From: Blastococcus aggregatus
GTDB lineage: Bacteria > Actinomycetota > Actinomycetes > Mycobacteriales > Geodermatophilaceae
DNA: 64,000 nt
Assembly (NCBI RefSeq): GCF_900221005.1
Contig: NZ_OBQI01000001.1
Coordinates: 310,001-374,000 of the forward strand
Reading direction: 5' to 3'
The notes under the pieces are model-generated. The model had not been told where the DNA came from. It saw only the letters and a program-made list of their open reading frames with translations, and did not search any database. Positions 34,871-43,654 of this stretch are shown here, piece by piece. Position numbers and translations under genes: made by a program. How positions within the stretch are numbered: position 1 is the stretch's first letter; every line of letters begins with the position of its first letter.

Positions 34871-35749
34871 TCAGCTCTTGGCCAGGCCCGACGCGCTCAG
34901 GGCACCGTTGGCGACCAGCGTGCGCGAGAACTCCTTGGCGATCTCCACCACGCGCGCGGTCCGCTCGGGCCCGAGGAGCAGCCAGGGGTCGGCCGACAGC
35001 GCGTCGGTGTGCACCTCGAGGCGGGCGCGCAGCTCCACGCCCTCCTCGGTCAGGCCGGCGTCGTCGACCAGGCCGCGGTCGGCCAGGGCCTGGGCGGCGG
35101 CGGCCCACTCCTCCTCGCTCCAGCCGCGGGTGGCCTTGGCGGCCTCCGGGGTGAAGCCGCGGCCCATGGCCGTGTGCGTCACCAGCGCCTCGATCCCGGA
35201 CAGGCCGGAGTGCAGCAGGGCGGCGACGTGCCCGTCGCCGCGGTGCTCGCGCAGCAGCGTGGCCGCGTGCCACAGGACGAGGATCGGCTCCTCGGGCCAG
35301 GGCAGATCGGCGTGACCGGCGTAGAGCGCGCGACCCTCCGGCGACAGCACCGTGGTGGCCTCGCGCAGCAGCTCACCCAGCTCGACGACCTCGTCGGAGG
35401 ACGCCGCGTCGCCGAGCAGCCGGGTGAGCGAGGCGCGGGCGGCGTCGAGACGGGCGGCCAGCACCTGCTCGGGGGTGGCCAGCGTCCAGGCGGCCGGGAT
35501 GGTGCGGGCGACCAGCGCCGGCGAGAAGTTGTAGAACGTCGCCGTCACCGTGCCGGCGCCCACCGCACCCATGGCGGCCGACCGGCCCGCGAAGTAGCAC
35601 ATCCGGCCCGGGCGCAGGCCCGCTCCGGTCAGGTGCTGCTCGGTCTCCGGCGCGAAGTACACGTGCGAGTGCAGGAGCTCGACGGCGCGGTGTGCCCGCG
35701 CGATCTGCCGGGGGTCGAGGGTGGCAGTGGACGGATCGGCGCTGACCAT
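34871..35749 (-). CDS. SCO6745-family helical protein
   Basis: A 292-residue soluble, all-helical protein. Features such as LDPRQIARAHRAVELLHSHVYFAPETEQHLTGAGLRPGRMCYFAGRSAAMGAV, the FYNFSPALVARTIPAAW segment and the C-terminal winged-helix-like part (TRGWSEEEWAAAAQALADRGLVDDAGLTEEG) match the actinobacterial SCO6745 family, whose function is unknown; the C-terminal region suggests a MarR-like or evolved DNA-binding fold. Its start is leaderless-type: TAGGGT ends 6 bases before the ATG at 35749 and overlaps the stop codon of the upstream GNAT gene, so its promoter lies within the end of that gene. Confidence 0.8.
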   Translation of the reverse strand: MVSADPSTATLDPRQIARAHRAVELLHSHVYFAPETEQHLTGAGLRPGRMCYFAGRSAAMGAVGAGTVTATFYNFSPALVARTIPAAWTLATPEQVLAARLDAARASLTRLLGDAASSDEVVELGELLREATTVLSPEGRALYAGHADLPWPEEPILVLWHAATLLREHRGDGHVAALLHSGLSGIEALVTHTAMGRGFTPEAAKATRGWSEEEWAAAAQALADRGLVDDAGLTEEGVELRARLEVHTDALSADPWLLLGPERTARVVEIAKEFSRTLVANGALSASGLAKS

Positions 35750-35755
35750 GGGCGC

Positions 35756-35761
35756 ACCCTA
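35756..35761 (-). promoter_or_regulatory. -10 hexamer of leaderless SCO6745-family transcript
   Basis: TAGGGT on the minus strand ends 6 bases before the ATG at 35749 and overlaps the upstream stop codon TAG (35759-35761). Confidence 0.55.
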
Positions 35762-36757
35762 GCCATGCACGGCGGCGGGCAGGACCCGGGACCAGCTCGC
35801 CCGCGTGCGGGCGGTGCGGAAACCGAGGCGCTCGTACACGCCCACCGCCCCGGTGACGTTGGCGCTGTCGACCTCGAGCCCGGCCCGCCGGCAGCCGTCG
35901 TGGGCGGCCGCGCGGAGCACCGCGGCGATCACCGCCGACGCGACTCCGCGCCCCCGGATCGCGGGCAGCACGCCGATCTGGCCGAGGTGGACCTCGTCGT
36001 AGCCGGTGGCCAGCGAGTCGGCCTCGTACACGTAACCCAGCGCGTAGCCGACCACGGCGCCGTCGGCGACGGCCAGCACCGACAGGTCCGGCCGGAAGGC
36101 GCGCTGGCCGGTGAACAGCGTCCGCCACGTCGTCGCGTCCCGTTCGGCGGACCCGTGGTGTTCGGTGAAGGAGGCGTTGTGCGCCTGACGGACCTCCTCG
36201 TCCCGCTCCCACGCGAAGGGGACCAGGTCGATGCCCTCGACGACCGGGACCTCGACGGGCTCGGTCAGCGGCCGCTCCATGGAGAAGTACCACCGCTCCT
36301 GCTGCAGGCCGGCGCGGCGCAGCAGCCCCTCCAGCCCGGGCATCGTCGTGGGAGCAGCCACCGCCAGGACCGCGGGCGAGCCCGGATGGCGCTCCTCGTG
36401 CACCTCCTGCCCCCGCGCGAGCTGCCACGCGAGGAGGGCGCGCCCCACCCCGCGTCCCCGCCAGGCGGGGTGGACCCGGGCCTCGAGCTCCACGCGGAAG
36501 GCGTCGCGGAAGGTGGGCAGGGCGAGGACGGTGGCCCAGGCGACGAGCGTGCCGTCCGCCGAGCGCACGGCGAGGCTGTCCCGCTGCAGATCGACGAGGT
36601 CGTTGACCCACCACTCCGTCAGGTCCTCGGCGTTCCAGTGCTCACCGGTGTCGTCGGCCGTCTCGGCGACGGCCAGGAGCGCCGCCGCGTCGGCCACGTC
36701 AGCCGGGGTGATCGGCGCGACGGAGAGGCCTGCGGGCAGTGCGGGAAGGTCGGCCAC
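35759..36757 (-). CDS. Tandem GNAT N-acetyltransferase (two acetyltransferase domains)
   Basis: A 332-residue protein with two GNAT folds. The first (about residues 10-160) has ARVHPAWRGRGVGRALLAWQL as its acetyl-CoA loop; the second (about 180-330) has IGVLPAIRGRGVASAVIAAVLRAA and the family-type end VDSANVTGAVGVYERLGFRTART. Two-domain GNATs resemble mycothiol synthase MshD and actinobacterial relatives, though MshD assignment is not supported by anything nearby. Start GTG at 36757 follows a TACCCT element by 8 bases, another leaderless candidate. The acceptor is unknown. Confidence 0.82.
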   Translation of the reverse strand: MADLPALPAGLSVAPITPADVADAAALLAVAETADDTGEHWNAEDLTEWWVNDLVDLQRDSLAVRSADGTLVAWATVLALPTFRDAFRVELEARVHPAWRGRGVGRALLAWQLARGQEVHEERHPGSPAVLAVAAPTTMPGLEGLLRRAGLQQERWYFSMERPLTEPVEVPVVEGIDLVPFAWERDEEVRQAHNASFTEHHGSAERDATTWRTLFTGQRAFRPDLSVLAVADGAVVGYALGYVYEADSLATGYDEVHLGQIGVLPAIRGRGVASAVIAAVLRAAAHDGCRRAGLEVDSANVTGAVGVYERLGFRTARTRASWSRVLPAAVHG

Positions 36758-36800
36758 GTCGTCGGAGGGTAGGCAGCCGGGCGCCCCGGGGCGACCTCTT

Positions 36801-37178
36801 TCAGCGGCGCACGAACAGGCAGAACGGGTGGCCGGCCGGATCGCGGAAGACCCGCACGATCTCGTCGTCGTCCTCGTGCCCGCCCACCGGCTCGGCGCCG
36901 GCGTCCTCGGCCAGCGCACAGGCCGCGTCGAGGTCGTCGACGAGGAGGTCCAGGTGCTGCTGCATCTGCTGGGTGCCCGGCTCGGGCGGCCAGACGGGCG
37001 GGACGTGGTCGCGTTCCAGCTGGAAGGACAACCCGGTGCTGCCGTCGGCCGGCCGCAGGGTCGCCCACTCGTCGGTGTCGTCGCGGATCGGCCAGCCCAG
37101 GAGGTGGCGGTAGAAGCGGGCGAGCCCGCGCGGGTCGGGCGTCCCGAGGACGCTCGCGGTGAAGGTGAAGCTCGGCAT
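36801..37178 (-). CDS. VOC family protein (glyoxalase/dioxygenase fold)
   Basis: A 125-residue vicinal-oxygen-chelate protein with two beta-alpha-beta-beta-beta modules: FTASVLGTPDPRGLARFYRHLLGWP opens module 1 and HLDLLVDDLDAACALAEDAGAEP module 2, closing with VRVFRDPAGHPFCLFV. The conserved positions for a metal site are partly filled (His in QHLDLLV, and the acid that normally ends module 1 is not obvious), so it may be a binding or resistance protein rather than an enzyme. Its ATG overlaps the amidohydrolase stop codon by one base (TGATG), so the two are co-expressed. Confidence 0.8.
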   Translation of the reverse strand: MPSFTFTASVLGTPDPRGLARFYRHLLGWPIRDDTDEWATLRPADGSTGLSFQLERDHVPPVWPPEPGTQQMQQHLDLLVDDLDAACALAEDAGAEPVGGHEDDDEIVRVFRDPAGHPFCLFVRR

Positions 37179-38074
37179 CAGGCCTCCAGTCCGAACATCC
37201 GGGCGCCGTTGCCCCAGAGGACGGCGCGCAGCCACTCCTCCCCCAGCTCCAGCCGGTGCAGCGCCGCCAGCTGGTGGGCGTACGCGTACGGGATCGAGGG
37301 GAAGTCGCTGCCGAGCAGCACCTTGCCGCGCAGGTCCGACAGTCGCGGCAGCAGGGCGCGGTCGAAGGCGTTGCGCCCGCGCTCGGTGAAGTCGGTGGCG
37401 AACATGGTGGTGTCCAGGTGCACCCGCTCGTACCGCTCGGCCAGGGCGAGGAACTCGCCGTACTCCGGCATGCCGAGGTGGGCGATGACCAGCTGCAGCC
37501 GCGGGAACCGCTCCAGCAGCCCCGCCATCGGCGCGGGCCCGGTGTGCTCGCCGACCAGCGGCCCCGAGCCGCAGTGGATGACCACCGGCGTGCCGGTCTC
37601 CTCCAGCCGTGCCCAGACGTCGTCGAGCAGCCGGTCCCGCGGGTCGAAGGCGCCCACCTGCACGTGCACCTTGAACACCCGGGCACCCCGGTCCAGCGCC
37701 GCCGCGACATAGGCCGGCGCCTCCGGCTCGGGGTAGAACGTCGCCGACTGCAGCACCTGCGGGCGGCCGGCCGCGAACTCGGCCGACCAGTCGTTGAGCC
37801 ACGCGGCCATGCCCGGCTTGTGCGGGTAGGGCAGCGTCGAGAAGGCCCGCACGCCGAGCCGCTCGAGGACGCCGAGCCGCTCCTCCACCGGCAGCTGGTA
37901 GGTGATCGGCCAGGAGGCGGTGCCGTAGTTGTCCTTCGCGGCACCGAAGTACTCCCACACCTTCGCCTGCACCCGCTCCGGCAGGAAGTGCACGTGCACG
38001 TCGACCAGCCCGGGCAGGCCCAGCTCCCGCCAGAAGCGGGGGACGTCGGCGTCGTCGAGGGGAGCTGCGATCAC
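37178..38074 (-). CDS. Amidohydrolase family protein (metal-dependent TIM barrel)
   Basis: A 298-residue enzyme of the amidohydrolase_2 type, which includes decarboxylases and lactonases. Metal and active-site motifs are in order: DVHVHFLPER (first His pair), FKVHVQVGAFDPRD, VVIHCGSGPLVGEHTG, LQLVIAHLGMPEY and KVLLGSDFPSIPYAY (Asp). The final Asn-Ala-Ala-like segment WGNGARMFGLEA is typical. GTG at 38074 follows a TAGGGT by exactly 6 bases, so it is probably leaderless. It is co-translated with a VOC protein and faces a TetR gene; a small catabolic or detoxification unit is possible. Substrate unknown. Confidence 0.85.
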   Translation of the reverse strand: MIAAPLDDADVPRFWRELGLPGLVDVHVHFLPERVQAKVWEYFGAAKDNYGTASWPITYQLPVEERLGVLERLGVRAFSTLPYPHKPGMAAWLNDWSAEFAAGRPQVLQSATFYPEPEAPAYVAAALDRGARVFKVHVQVGAFDPRDRLLDDVWARLEETGTPVVIHCGSGPLVGEHTGPAPMAGLLERFPRLQLVIAHLGMPEYGEFLALAERYERVHLDTTMFATDFTERGRNAFDRALLPRLSDLRGKVLLGSDFPSIPYAYAHQLAALHRLELGEEWLRAVLWGNGARMFGLEA

Positions 38075-38080
38075 GTCCCG

Positions 38081-38086
38081 ACCCTA
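38081..38086 (-). promoter_or_regulatory. -10 hexamer of leaderless amidohydrolase transcript
   Basis: TAGGGT on the minus strand ends 6 bases before the GTG at 38074. Confidence 0.55.
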
Positions 38087-38132
38087 GGGTCCGGGCACTG
38101 CCGACCGCAGCCGTCCGGGTGACACCGAAAAC

Positions 38133-38162
38133 TGGTCTCGGTATAGACTTGTACCGGGTCCA
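38133..38162. promoter_or_regulatory. Imperfect palindrome, probable TetR operator
   Basis: TGGTCTCGGTA (38133-38143) and TACCGGGTCCA (38152-38162) are inverted at 9 of 11 positions with an 8-base spacer. The site lies between the divergent amidohydrolase and TetR genes, just upstream of the TetR -10 hexamer. Confidence 0.6.
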
Positions 38163-38172
38163 GCTTTCTGTC

Positions 38173-38178
38173 TAGGGT
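38173..38178 (+). promoter_or_regulatory. -10 hexamer of leaderless TetR transcript
   Basis: TAGGGT ends exactly 6 bases before the GTG at 38185. Confidence 0.55.
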
Positions 38179-38184
38179 GGTCCC

Positions 38185-38817
38185 GTGACCAGGCCAGGGA
38201 AGTCGTCGCTCTCCGAGCACTGCCCCCTGGCCGCCGTCATGGGGCTCCGAGAGCGCAAGAAGCTCGAGGCCTGGCGCACCATCCGCTCCACCGCGCTGGC
38301 ACTGATCAGCGAGCGCGGCTTCGACGCCGTCAGCGTCGAGGACATCGCCGGCGCGTCCGGCGTCTCCCGCACCACGTTCTTCAGCTACTTCCCCAGCAAG
38401 GAAGCGGTCGTGTTCGACCTCGATCCGCTGGAGGTCCAGCAGTGGCGCGACCTCCTCGCGGACCCCAGGGCGGACCTGCCGCTGTGGGAAGCGCTGACCG
38501 ACGTCTCGCTCGGTCTGGCACGGCTGCTCGCCGAACGGCTGCCCCTGCAGAAGCGGTTGTTCGAGCAGTCACCGGAACTGTGCACGTCGTCGCGTGACAC
38601 CTGCGACGCCTTCGAACCCGACCTCAAGGAGTGGATCAGCCGTCGCACCCCGGACGGCGACCCGCTCCGCACCGCACTCGTCTACAACACCGCCTTCGCC
38701 GCGTTCTCCACGGCGATCGAGGCCTGGGATCCCGACGACTCCTTCGAGCACTTCCTGGCGCTCGTCCGCGACTGCCTGCGCTGGGCCGGCGCAGGACTCG
38801 CACATCCCGTGAGCTGA
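38185..38817 (+). CDS. TetR family regulator next to an efflux pump
   Basis: A 210-residue TetR protein. The DNA-binding part is TIRSTALALISERGFDAVSVEDIAGASGVSRTTFFSYFPSKEAVVFD; this TFFSYFPSKE form is common in regulators of EmrB/QacA pumps. The C-terminal domain resembles the TetR_C_17 type (LFEQSPELCTSSRDTCDAFEPDLKEWI and WDPDDSFEHFLALVRDCLRW). An imperfect palindrome upstream is its likely site. It lies 139 bases before a 14-TM MFS pump in the same direction, the probable target, and faces the amidohydrolase gene. The start GTG is leaderless-type. Confidence 0.88.
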   Translation: MTRPGKSSLSEHCPLAAVMGLRERKKLEAWRTIRSTALALISERGFDAVSVEDIAGASGVSRTTFFSYFPSKEAVVFDLDPLEVQQWRDLLADPRADLPLWEALTDVSLGLARLLAERLPLQKRLFEQSPELCTSSRDTCDAFEPDLKEWISRRTPDGDPLRTALVYNTAFAAFSTAIEAWDPDDSFEHFLALVRDCLRWAGAGLAHPVS

Positions 38818-38956
38818 CCCGCTCCTCTCCCGGCCGGCCCTGACCTCCGTCGGCCGTTCCCCGCCCGTCCCCGCGACCGCGCACCGCTGCCGGCCGCCCG
38901 GACCCGCGCGTCCTCATCCCCTCCACTGCGCACCGCGCAGGAAGGACGGCGCAGCC

Positions 38957-40456
38957 ATGCCCGTCGACACCCTCCCCGACCTCCGGCACTCCCCCGTCCC
39001 CGGGGAGCCCGCCCCACCGCAACCCGATCCCCGGCGCTGGCTCGCCCTCGCCGTCATCGCGATCGCCCAGCTGATGATCGTGCTGGACGTCTCGATCGTG
39101 AACATCGCGCTGCCCGACGCCGGCGCCGACCTGGGCATCAGCGCCGCGAACATCCAGTGGGTCGTGACCGCCTACACGCTCACCTTCGGCGGTCTGCTGC
39201 TGCTCGGCGGCCGGGTCTCCGACATCATCGGCCGCAAGCGCGCCTTCCTCATCGGGCTGCTCGGCTTCGCCGCCGCGTCCGGGCTGGGCGGCATCGCGCC
39301 CAACCAGGAACTGCTCTTCGGCGCCCGGGCGCTCCAGGGCGTGTTCGCCGCGCTGCTGGCACCGGCGGCGCTGTCCTTGCTCGCCCTCGCTTTCACCGAA
39401 CCCAGGGAGCGGGCCCGCGCCTTCGGCGTCTTCGGCGCCGTCTCCGGTGGCGGAGCGGCGATCGGGCTCATCCTCGGCGGCACCCTGACCGAGTTCGCGT
39501 CCTGGCGCTGGACGCTCCTCGTCAACGTGCCGATCGCCGTCGCCACGGCGCTGGCCGCCGTCGTGCTGGTCCGCGAGAGCCGGGCGGAGGGCGACCGCCA
39601 CTTCGACGTGCCCGGCGTCCTGCTGTCCACCGCCGGGCTGGCCAGCCTGGTCTACGGCTTCAGCAGGGCCGCCGAGGCCGGCGCGGGCTGGTCCGACCCG
39701 CTCACGCTGACGCTCCTGGGTGCTGCCGCCGTCCTGCTGGTCGGCTTCGTCCTGCACGAGCGCCGGGCGGCCCACCCGCTGCTCCCGCTCCGCATCGTGC
39801 TGGAGCGCAACCGCGGTGGTTCGTACCTGGTCTTCCTGCTGGTGGGCGCCGGGCTCTTCTCGATGTTCCTGTTCCTGACGTTCTACTTCCAGGAGACGCT
39901 GGGCTACACCCCGCTGGAGTCGGGCTTCGCGTTCCTGCCGTTCAGCGGCGGCATCATCGTCGGGGCGGGGCTCGTCTCCCAGGTGCTCCCCCGGGTCGGC
40001 CCGCGGCCGCTGATCGTCGGCGGCCTGGCCCTGGCCGTCGCCGGGATGCTCTGGCTCACCCAGATCGGCGTGACCAGCTCGTTCGTCACCAGCGTGCTAC
40101 CGGCGGAGCTGGCGATGAGCTTCGGCATGGCGATGGTCTTCGTGTCCGCGTCGAGCACCGCGCTGCTGGGTGTCGACGAGCACGACGCCGGGGTGGCCTC
40201 GGCGACGCTGACCACCGCGCAGCAGATCGGGGGATCGCTGGGGCTGGCGCTGCTGAACACGTTCTTCGCGTCCGCCGTCGCCGACCGGATGGCCGCGGAT
40301 CCGACCGGCGGCACCGAGGCCGCGATGGTGCACGGCTACCACGTGGCGTTCGTGTGGGCGGCGGCGTTCCTCGGCATCGCGCTGCTCATCGGCGCTGCGT
40401 CGATCTCGGCACGGAGGTCGGACCTGCCGGCGCCGGAGATGGCACTGGCGGCCTGA
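38957..40456 (+). CDS. MFS drug efflux transporter, DHA2 family (14 helices)
   Basis: A 499-residue major facilitator with 14 predicted helices. The DHA2 signatures are visible: motif C-like VLDVSIVNIALPDAGADLGIS in TM1, ANIQWVVTAYTLTFGGLLLLGGRVSDIIGRKRAFL (motif A with RVSDIIGRKR) and GGAAIGLILGGTLTEFASWRWTLLVNVPIAV. The protein belongs to the EmrB/QacA group, which exports cationic drugs, dyes, or antibiotics using the proton gradient. GGAAGGA before the ATG at 38957 gives a good ribosome-binding site. The preceding TetR gene makes induction by a pump substrate likely. Confidence 0.92.
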   Translation: MPVDTLPDLRHSPVPGEPAPPQPDPRRWLALAVIAIAQLMIVLDVSIVNIALPDAGADLGISAANIQWVVTAYTLTFGGLLLLGGRVSDIIGRKRAFLIGLLGFAAASGLGGIAPNQELLFGARALQGVFAALLAPAALSLLALAFTEPRERARAFGVFGAVSGGGAAIGLILGGTLTEFASWRWTLLVNVPIAVATALAAVVLVRESRAEGDRHFDVPGVLLSTAGLASLVYGFSRAAEAGAGWSDPLTLTLLGAAAVLLVGFVLHERRAAHPLLPLRIVLERNRGGSYLVFLLVGAGLFSMFLFLTFYFQETLGYTPLESGFAFLPFSGGIIVGAGLVSQVLPRVGPRPLIVGGLALAVAGMLWLTQIGVTSSFVTSVLPAELAMSFGMAMVFVSASSTALLGVDEHDAGVASATLTTAQQIGGSLGLALLNTFFASAVADRMAADPTGGTEAAMVHGYHVAFVWAAAFLGIALLIGAASISARRSDLPAPEMALAA

Positions 40457-40465
40457 CGGTCGTCC

Positions 40466-40500
40466 GCTGCCGGGACCGGTCTCGCACCGGGCCCGGCAGC
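40466..40500. terminator. Bidirectional terminator between MFS pump and oxidoreductase
   Basis: A 9-base-pair outer stem (40466-40474 with 40492-40500) and a 5-base-pair inner stem (CCGGT with ACCGG) are separated by one A-G mismatch and close a CTCGC loop. It lies between the two convergent genes. Confidence 0.75.
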
Positions 40501-40513
40501 GGCGCGTCCGGGG

Positions 40514-41434
40514 TCAGAGCGTGACGACGACCTTGCCGCGCACGTGCCCCTCGCTGACCAGCCGGTGGGCCGCGACGAGCTCCGCGAGCGGGAACGCCTT
40601 GGCGATCGGTACCCGAAGCTGGCCGGCGTCGGCCATCCGGCCGAGCTCCTCGAGGTCGTGCTGCTCGGGGCGGACGAACACGTACCGCCCACCCATCTCG
40701 TTCACCGACGGGTCGACCACCGAGGCGATGCGGGAGACGTCGCGCACCTGCTTCGGGGCGTCGGCGAGGGTCTCCCCACCCACCAGGTCCAGGACGGCGT
40801 CGACCGGCTCGGACAGCTGACCGCTGATCGGGCCGGCGTTGTAGTCGAGCACCTCCGCGGCCCCGGCGTCCTTGAGGAAGCCGTGGTTGCGCGGGCTCGC
40901 CGTCCCGATCACGTGCGCGCCGAGGGCGGCGGCGATCTGCACGGCGTTGAAGCCGACGCCGCCGGCCGCGCGGTGGATCAGCACGCGGTCGCCCTCGCCG
41001 ACGTCGAGCGCCTCGGTCAGCGCCTGGTAGGCGGTCAGCCCGGCGAGCGGGAGCGCCCCGGCCTCGGCGAAGGAGAGCGACGCCGGCTTGTGCGCGAGGC
41101 AGCGCTGGGGTGCGGGCACCAGCTCGGCCGCCGTCCCCCACTGGACGTCGTCCCGGCGGACGTAGCCGAACACCTCGTCACCGGGTGCGAACGCCACCAC
41201 CGCGGGCCCGACCGCCTCGACGACGCCGGAGACGTCCCAGCCCGGGATGATCGGGAAGTGGTGCGGGAAGAAGCTCGCCAGGCCGCCGGCGCGAATGCCC
41301 ATGTCCACCGGGTTCACCCCCGAGGCGTGCACGCGCACGAGCACCACGTCCGGGCCGACGGGCGGCTCCGGGAGGTCGTCGCGCAACGTCAGGACGTCGT
41401 CGTCCCCGAACCGGTCGTACGCCATTCCACGCAT
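40514..41434 (-). CDS. Zinc-independent alcohol dehydrogenase-like NADP-dependent quinone oxidoreductase
   Basis: A 306-residue medium-chain dehydrogenase/reductase. The N-terminal GroES fold (VLVRVHASGVNPVDMGIRAGGL, PIIPGWDVSGVVEAVGPAV) lacks the Cys and His ligands of catalytic zinc. The Rossmann part has LIHRAAGGVGFNAVQIAAALGAHVIGTAS, the AxxGVGxxxxQ form typical of quinone oxidoreductases and enoyl reductases. The ATG at 41434 is chosen because a TACGGT element ends 7 bases before it; earlier GTG 41443 and later ATG 41425 are in frame. Substrate is unknown; electrophilic quinones or enones are likely. Confidence 0.85.
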   Translation of the reverse strand: MRGMAYDRFGDDDVLTLRDDLPEPPVGPDVVLVRVHASGVNPVDMGIRAGGLASFFPHHFPIIPGWDVSGVVEAVGPAVVAFAPGDEVFGYVRRDDVQWGTAAELVPAPQRCLAHKPASLSFAEAGALPLAGLTAYQALTEALDVGEGDRVLIHRAAGGVGFNAVQIAAALGAHVIGTASPRNHGFLKDAGAAEVLDYNAGPISGQLSEPVDAVLDLVGGETLADAPKQVRDVSRIASVVDPSVNEMGGRYVFVRPEQHDLEELGRMADAGQLRVPIAKAFPLAELVAAHRLVSEGHVRGKVVVTL

Positions 41435-41491
41435 GCGCTCCACCGTAGGCGCGGCACCCGGCCGCGGCCCGCGCCCAGGGGGTCGCCCTCG

Positions 41492-41995
41492 TCACCTGCG
41501 GCGACGGCCGGATCCGCGCTGGGTCGTCCACTCGAGCACCCAGCGCTCGCCCACCGGGAGCACGGCCCAGCGGCGCGACGCGTCGCGCACCGCGTCCACG
41601 GCCGCCGCGATCCTCTCGGGCGGGAGGCCGGAGGTCGCCACGTGCTGCGGCGGCAGTGCCTCGCCGCGCGCGAGCCGCCCCACGACGTCGGCCACGTTCT
41701 CCGCGCGCTGCACCGCTTCGTGCCGCTCCCGCTTGAGCTGGTCGGACCGCTCCGCGGAGTGTGGCGGACGGCGGCCCGACACGTGCCGCATGCTGCCCCA
41801 CACCACGCCGTCGGCGACGCAGCCCCAGATGCCGTCGGCCAGCGGCAGCGCGGTCTCGACGACGGCATGCACCAGGTCGTGCGGCAGGTCGGCGCCCCCG
41901 CCCGCGCCGCGCATCGCGAACACGACGCCGTCGTCCCGCTCGACGAGGGTCTCGACCGGACGCCGGTCCGCCATCCGCTGGAACGTCATGCGCAC
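41492..41995 (-). CDS. Hypothetical protein downstream of smpB
   Basis: A 167-residue soluble protein, not recognised. It starts GTG at 41995 (ATG at 41989 also possible), 39 bases after the smpB stop, and is probably cotranscribed with smpB. The N-terminal half (RPVETLVERDDGVVFAMRGAGGGADLPHDLVHAVVETALPLADGIWGCVADGVVWGSM) looks like an alpha/beta core, with conserved-looking DLPHDLVH and GxWG turns; the C-terminal half is helical and ends in a basic tail (SGRRRR). Its position next to the ribosome-rescue gene is suggestive but not functional evidence. Confidence 0.7.
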   Translation of the reverse strand: MRMTFQRMADRRPVETLVERDDGVVFAMRGAGGGADLPHDLVHAVVETALPLADGIWGCVADGVVWGSMRHVSGRRPPHSAERSDQLKRERHEAVQRAENVADVVGRLARGEALPPQHVATSGLPPERIAAAVDAVRDASRRWAVLPVGERWVLEWTTQRGSGRRRR

Positions 41996-42034
41996 GGCAT
42001 CGATCCTCCGATGCCGCTCAACCCGTTTTCCGGG

Positions 42035-42511
42035 TCAGCGCCGACCCTTCACGTACCGGCCGAAGGCCTTCTGGATCTCGCGGCGGGAGTCGCGCTCGGC
42101 CAGGTCGTGCCGCTTGTCGTAGGACTTCTTGCCCTTCGCCAGCGCCAGGGTCGCCTTGACCTTGCCGTCCTTGAAGTACAGGTCGAGCGGGACGAGGGTG
42201 AGCCCGCCCTCCTTGATCTTGCCGATCAGCTTGTCGATCTCGCTGCGGTGCATGAGCACCTTGCGCTTGCGGCGCGGCGTGTGGTTGGTCCAGGTGCCGG
42301 CCACGTACTCGGGGATGTGGACGTGCTGGAGCCACACCTCGCCGTCGTCGATGGAGGCGAACCCGTCGACCAGCGAGGCGCGACCGGCGCGCAGGCTCTT
42401 GACCTCGGTACCGGTGAGCACGAGGCCCACCTCGTAGGTGTCGAGGATCGAGTAGTCGTGCCGCGCCTTCTTGTTCTGGGCGATGAGCTTGCGCCCCTGT
42501 TCCCGCGGCAT
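42035..42511 (-). CDS. smpB: SsrA-binding protein
   Basis: A 158-residue SmpB. Landmarks are [76 protein letters not shown] and the conserved [22 protein letters not shown] tail that enters the mRNA path of the stalled ribosome. SmpB delivers tmRNA (gene at 23083-23457) to ribosomes lacking a stop codon. The start ATG at 42511 follows a TAGCCT hexamer by 7 bases, so its mRNA appears leaderless. Upstream lie ftsX, ftsE and prfB in the same direction, the usual actinobacterial order. Confidence 0.97.
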   Translation of the reverse strand: MPREQGRKLIAQNKKARHDYSILDTYEVGLVLTGTEVKSLRAGRASLVDGFASIDDGEVWLQHVHIPEYVAGTWTNHTPRRKRKVLMHRSEIDKLIGKIKEGGLTLVPLDLYFKDGKVKATLALAKGKKSYDKRHDLAERDSRREIQKAFGRYVKGRR

Positions 42512-42518
42512 GCCTGCC

Positions 42519-42524
42519 AGGCTA
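42519..42524 (-). promoter_or_regulatory. -10 hexamer of leaderless smpB transcript
   Basis: TAGCCT on the minus strand ends 7 bases before the smpB ATG. Confidence 0.5.
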
Positions 42525-42650
42525 CTGGGGTCCCGCCACGGCGTGACGCAGTCCGGCGAGCGCAGGCGCCTGCACCGGCAGGAACGCCACCTCGCCCGGA
42601 CCGCCGTCCGCCAGCAGGCCCGCCCGCCCGAGCAGGACTGGGACGGCGAA

Positions 42651-42699
42651 TGCGACGCACTCGTGGCCATCAGTCTGCGATGGCCACGAGTTCGTCGCA
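42651..42699 (-). terminator. Long hairpin terminator after ftsX
   Basis: A 21-base stem (42651-42671 with 42679-42699, one mismatch) closes a 7-base loop AGTCTGC. It ends 18 bases after the ftsX stop codon and separates ftsX from smpB, so smpB has its own promoter. Confidence 0.8.
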
Positions 42700-42716
42700 C
42701 TCGATGCGAGGTGGAG

Positions 42717-43601
42717 CTACAGGCGGACGTACAGCCGCAGCGTCACGTAGGCGGCGACGGCGGCCAGGCCCACGCCGGCCCCGGCGATGAGCGGGCTGAT
42801 CAGCGCGATCTGCCCCCAGTCGACCGGCGGGATGATGCCGGCCTTGATCGGCCCGGACAGCGTGCGGTCGACGAACAGCACCTTGGTGAGCACCAGCCCG
42901 CCGATCGCGAGCAGGGCACCGATCAGCCCGGCGAGCGCGGCCTCGAGGATGAACGGCAGCTGGGTGTACCAGCGCGAGGCGCCGACCAGCCGCATGATGC
43001 TGGTCTCGTTGCGCCGGTTGAACGCCGCCAGTTGGATCGTGTTCGAGATCAGCAGCAGCGCCGCCAGCGCCTGGACCATGGCGACGGCGATCGTCGCGTT
43101 GCGGGCGCCGTTGAGCAGGCTGAACAGCCGGTCGAGGAAGTCACCCTCGTCGCGAACCTGGTCGACGCCGTTCTCCCCGTTGGGGAACTGCTCGGCGATG
43201 ACCGGGTACCGCTCGGGGTTCACCAGCTCGACGCGGAAGCTCTCCGGCAGCGCGTCCGCGGGGGTGTTCTGCACGAGCTCCGGCTGCTGGCTGAACTGCT
43301 GCTGGAAGCGCTCGTACGCCTCGTCCTTGTTCTCGTAGATGAAGCTCTTCACCTCGGTGGACGAGGAGAGCTCGGCCTCGATGGCCGCTCGCTGCTCCTC
43401 GGTCACGCCCTCGGCGAGGAAGATGGAGACCTGGACCTTGTCGTAGTAGATCTCCTTCATGTCGGAGATCATCAAGGCGATCAGCAGGCCGGTGCCCATG
43501 AGGCCGAGCGAGATGGCCGTCGTCAGGATCATCGCGACCGTCATGGTGAGGTTGCGACGGAGCCCGGTGGCCACCTCGGAGAGCACGAAGTTGACGCGCA
43601 T
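42717..43601 (-). CDS. ftsX: Cell division permease-like protein FtsX
   Basis: A 294-residue FtsX with an N-terminal helix (about residues 20-45), a large exported loop to about 165 and three C-terminal helices. The opening [36 protein letters not shown] and the segment [48 protein letters not shown] are family hallmarks. FtsX with the ATPase FtsE activates cell wall hydrolases (RipC in mycobacteria) at the septum through its exported loop. It follows ftsE by 53 bases. Confidence 0.96.
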   Translation of the reverse strand: MRVNFVLSEVATGLRRNLTMTVAMILTTAISLGLMGTGLLIALMISDMKEIYYDKVQVSIFLAEGVTEEQRAAIEAELSSSTEVKSFIYENKDEAYERFQQQFSQQPELVQNTPADALPESFRVELVNPERYPVIAEQFPNGENGVDQVRDEGDFLDRLFSLLNGARNATIAVAMVQALAALLLISNTIQLAAFNRRNETSIMRLVGASRWYTQLPFILEAALAGLIGALLAIGGLVLTKVLFVDRTLSGPIKAGIIPPVDWGQIALISPLIAGAGVGLAAVAAYVTLRLYVRL

Positions 43602-43654
43602 GGATGTCCTGTCGTGGGGTTCGGAGGAACTCGGTCAGCGGCGGGCGAGGCCGC

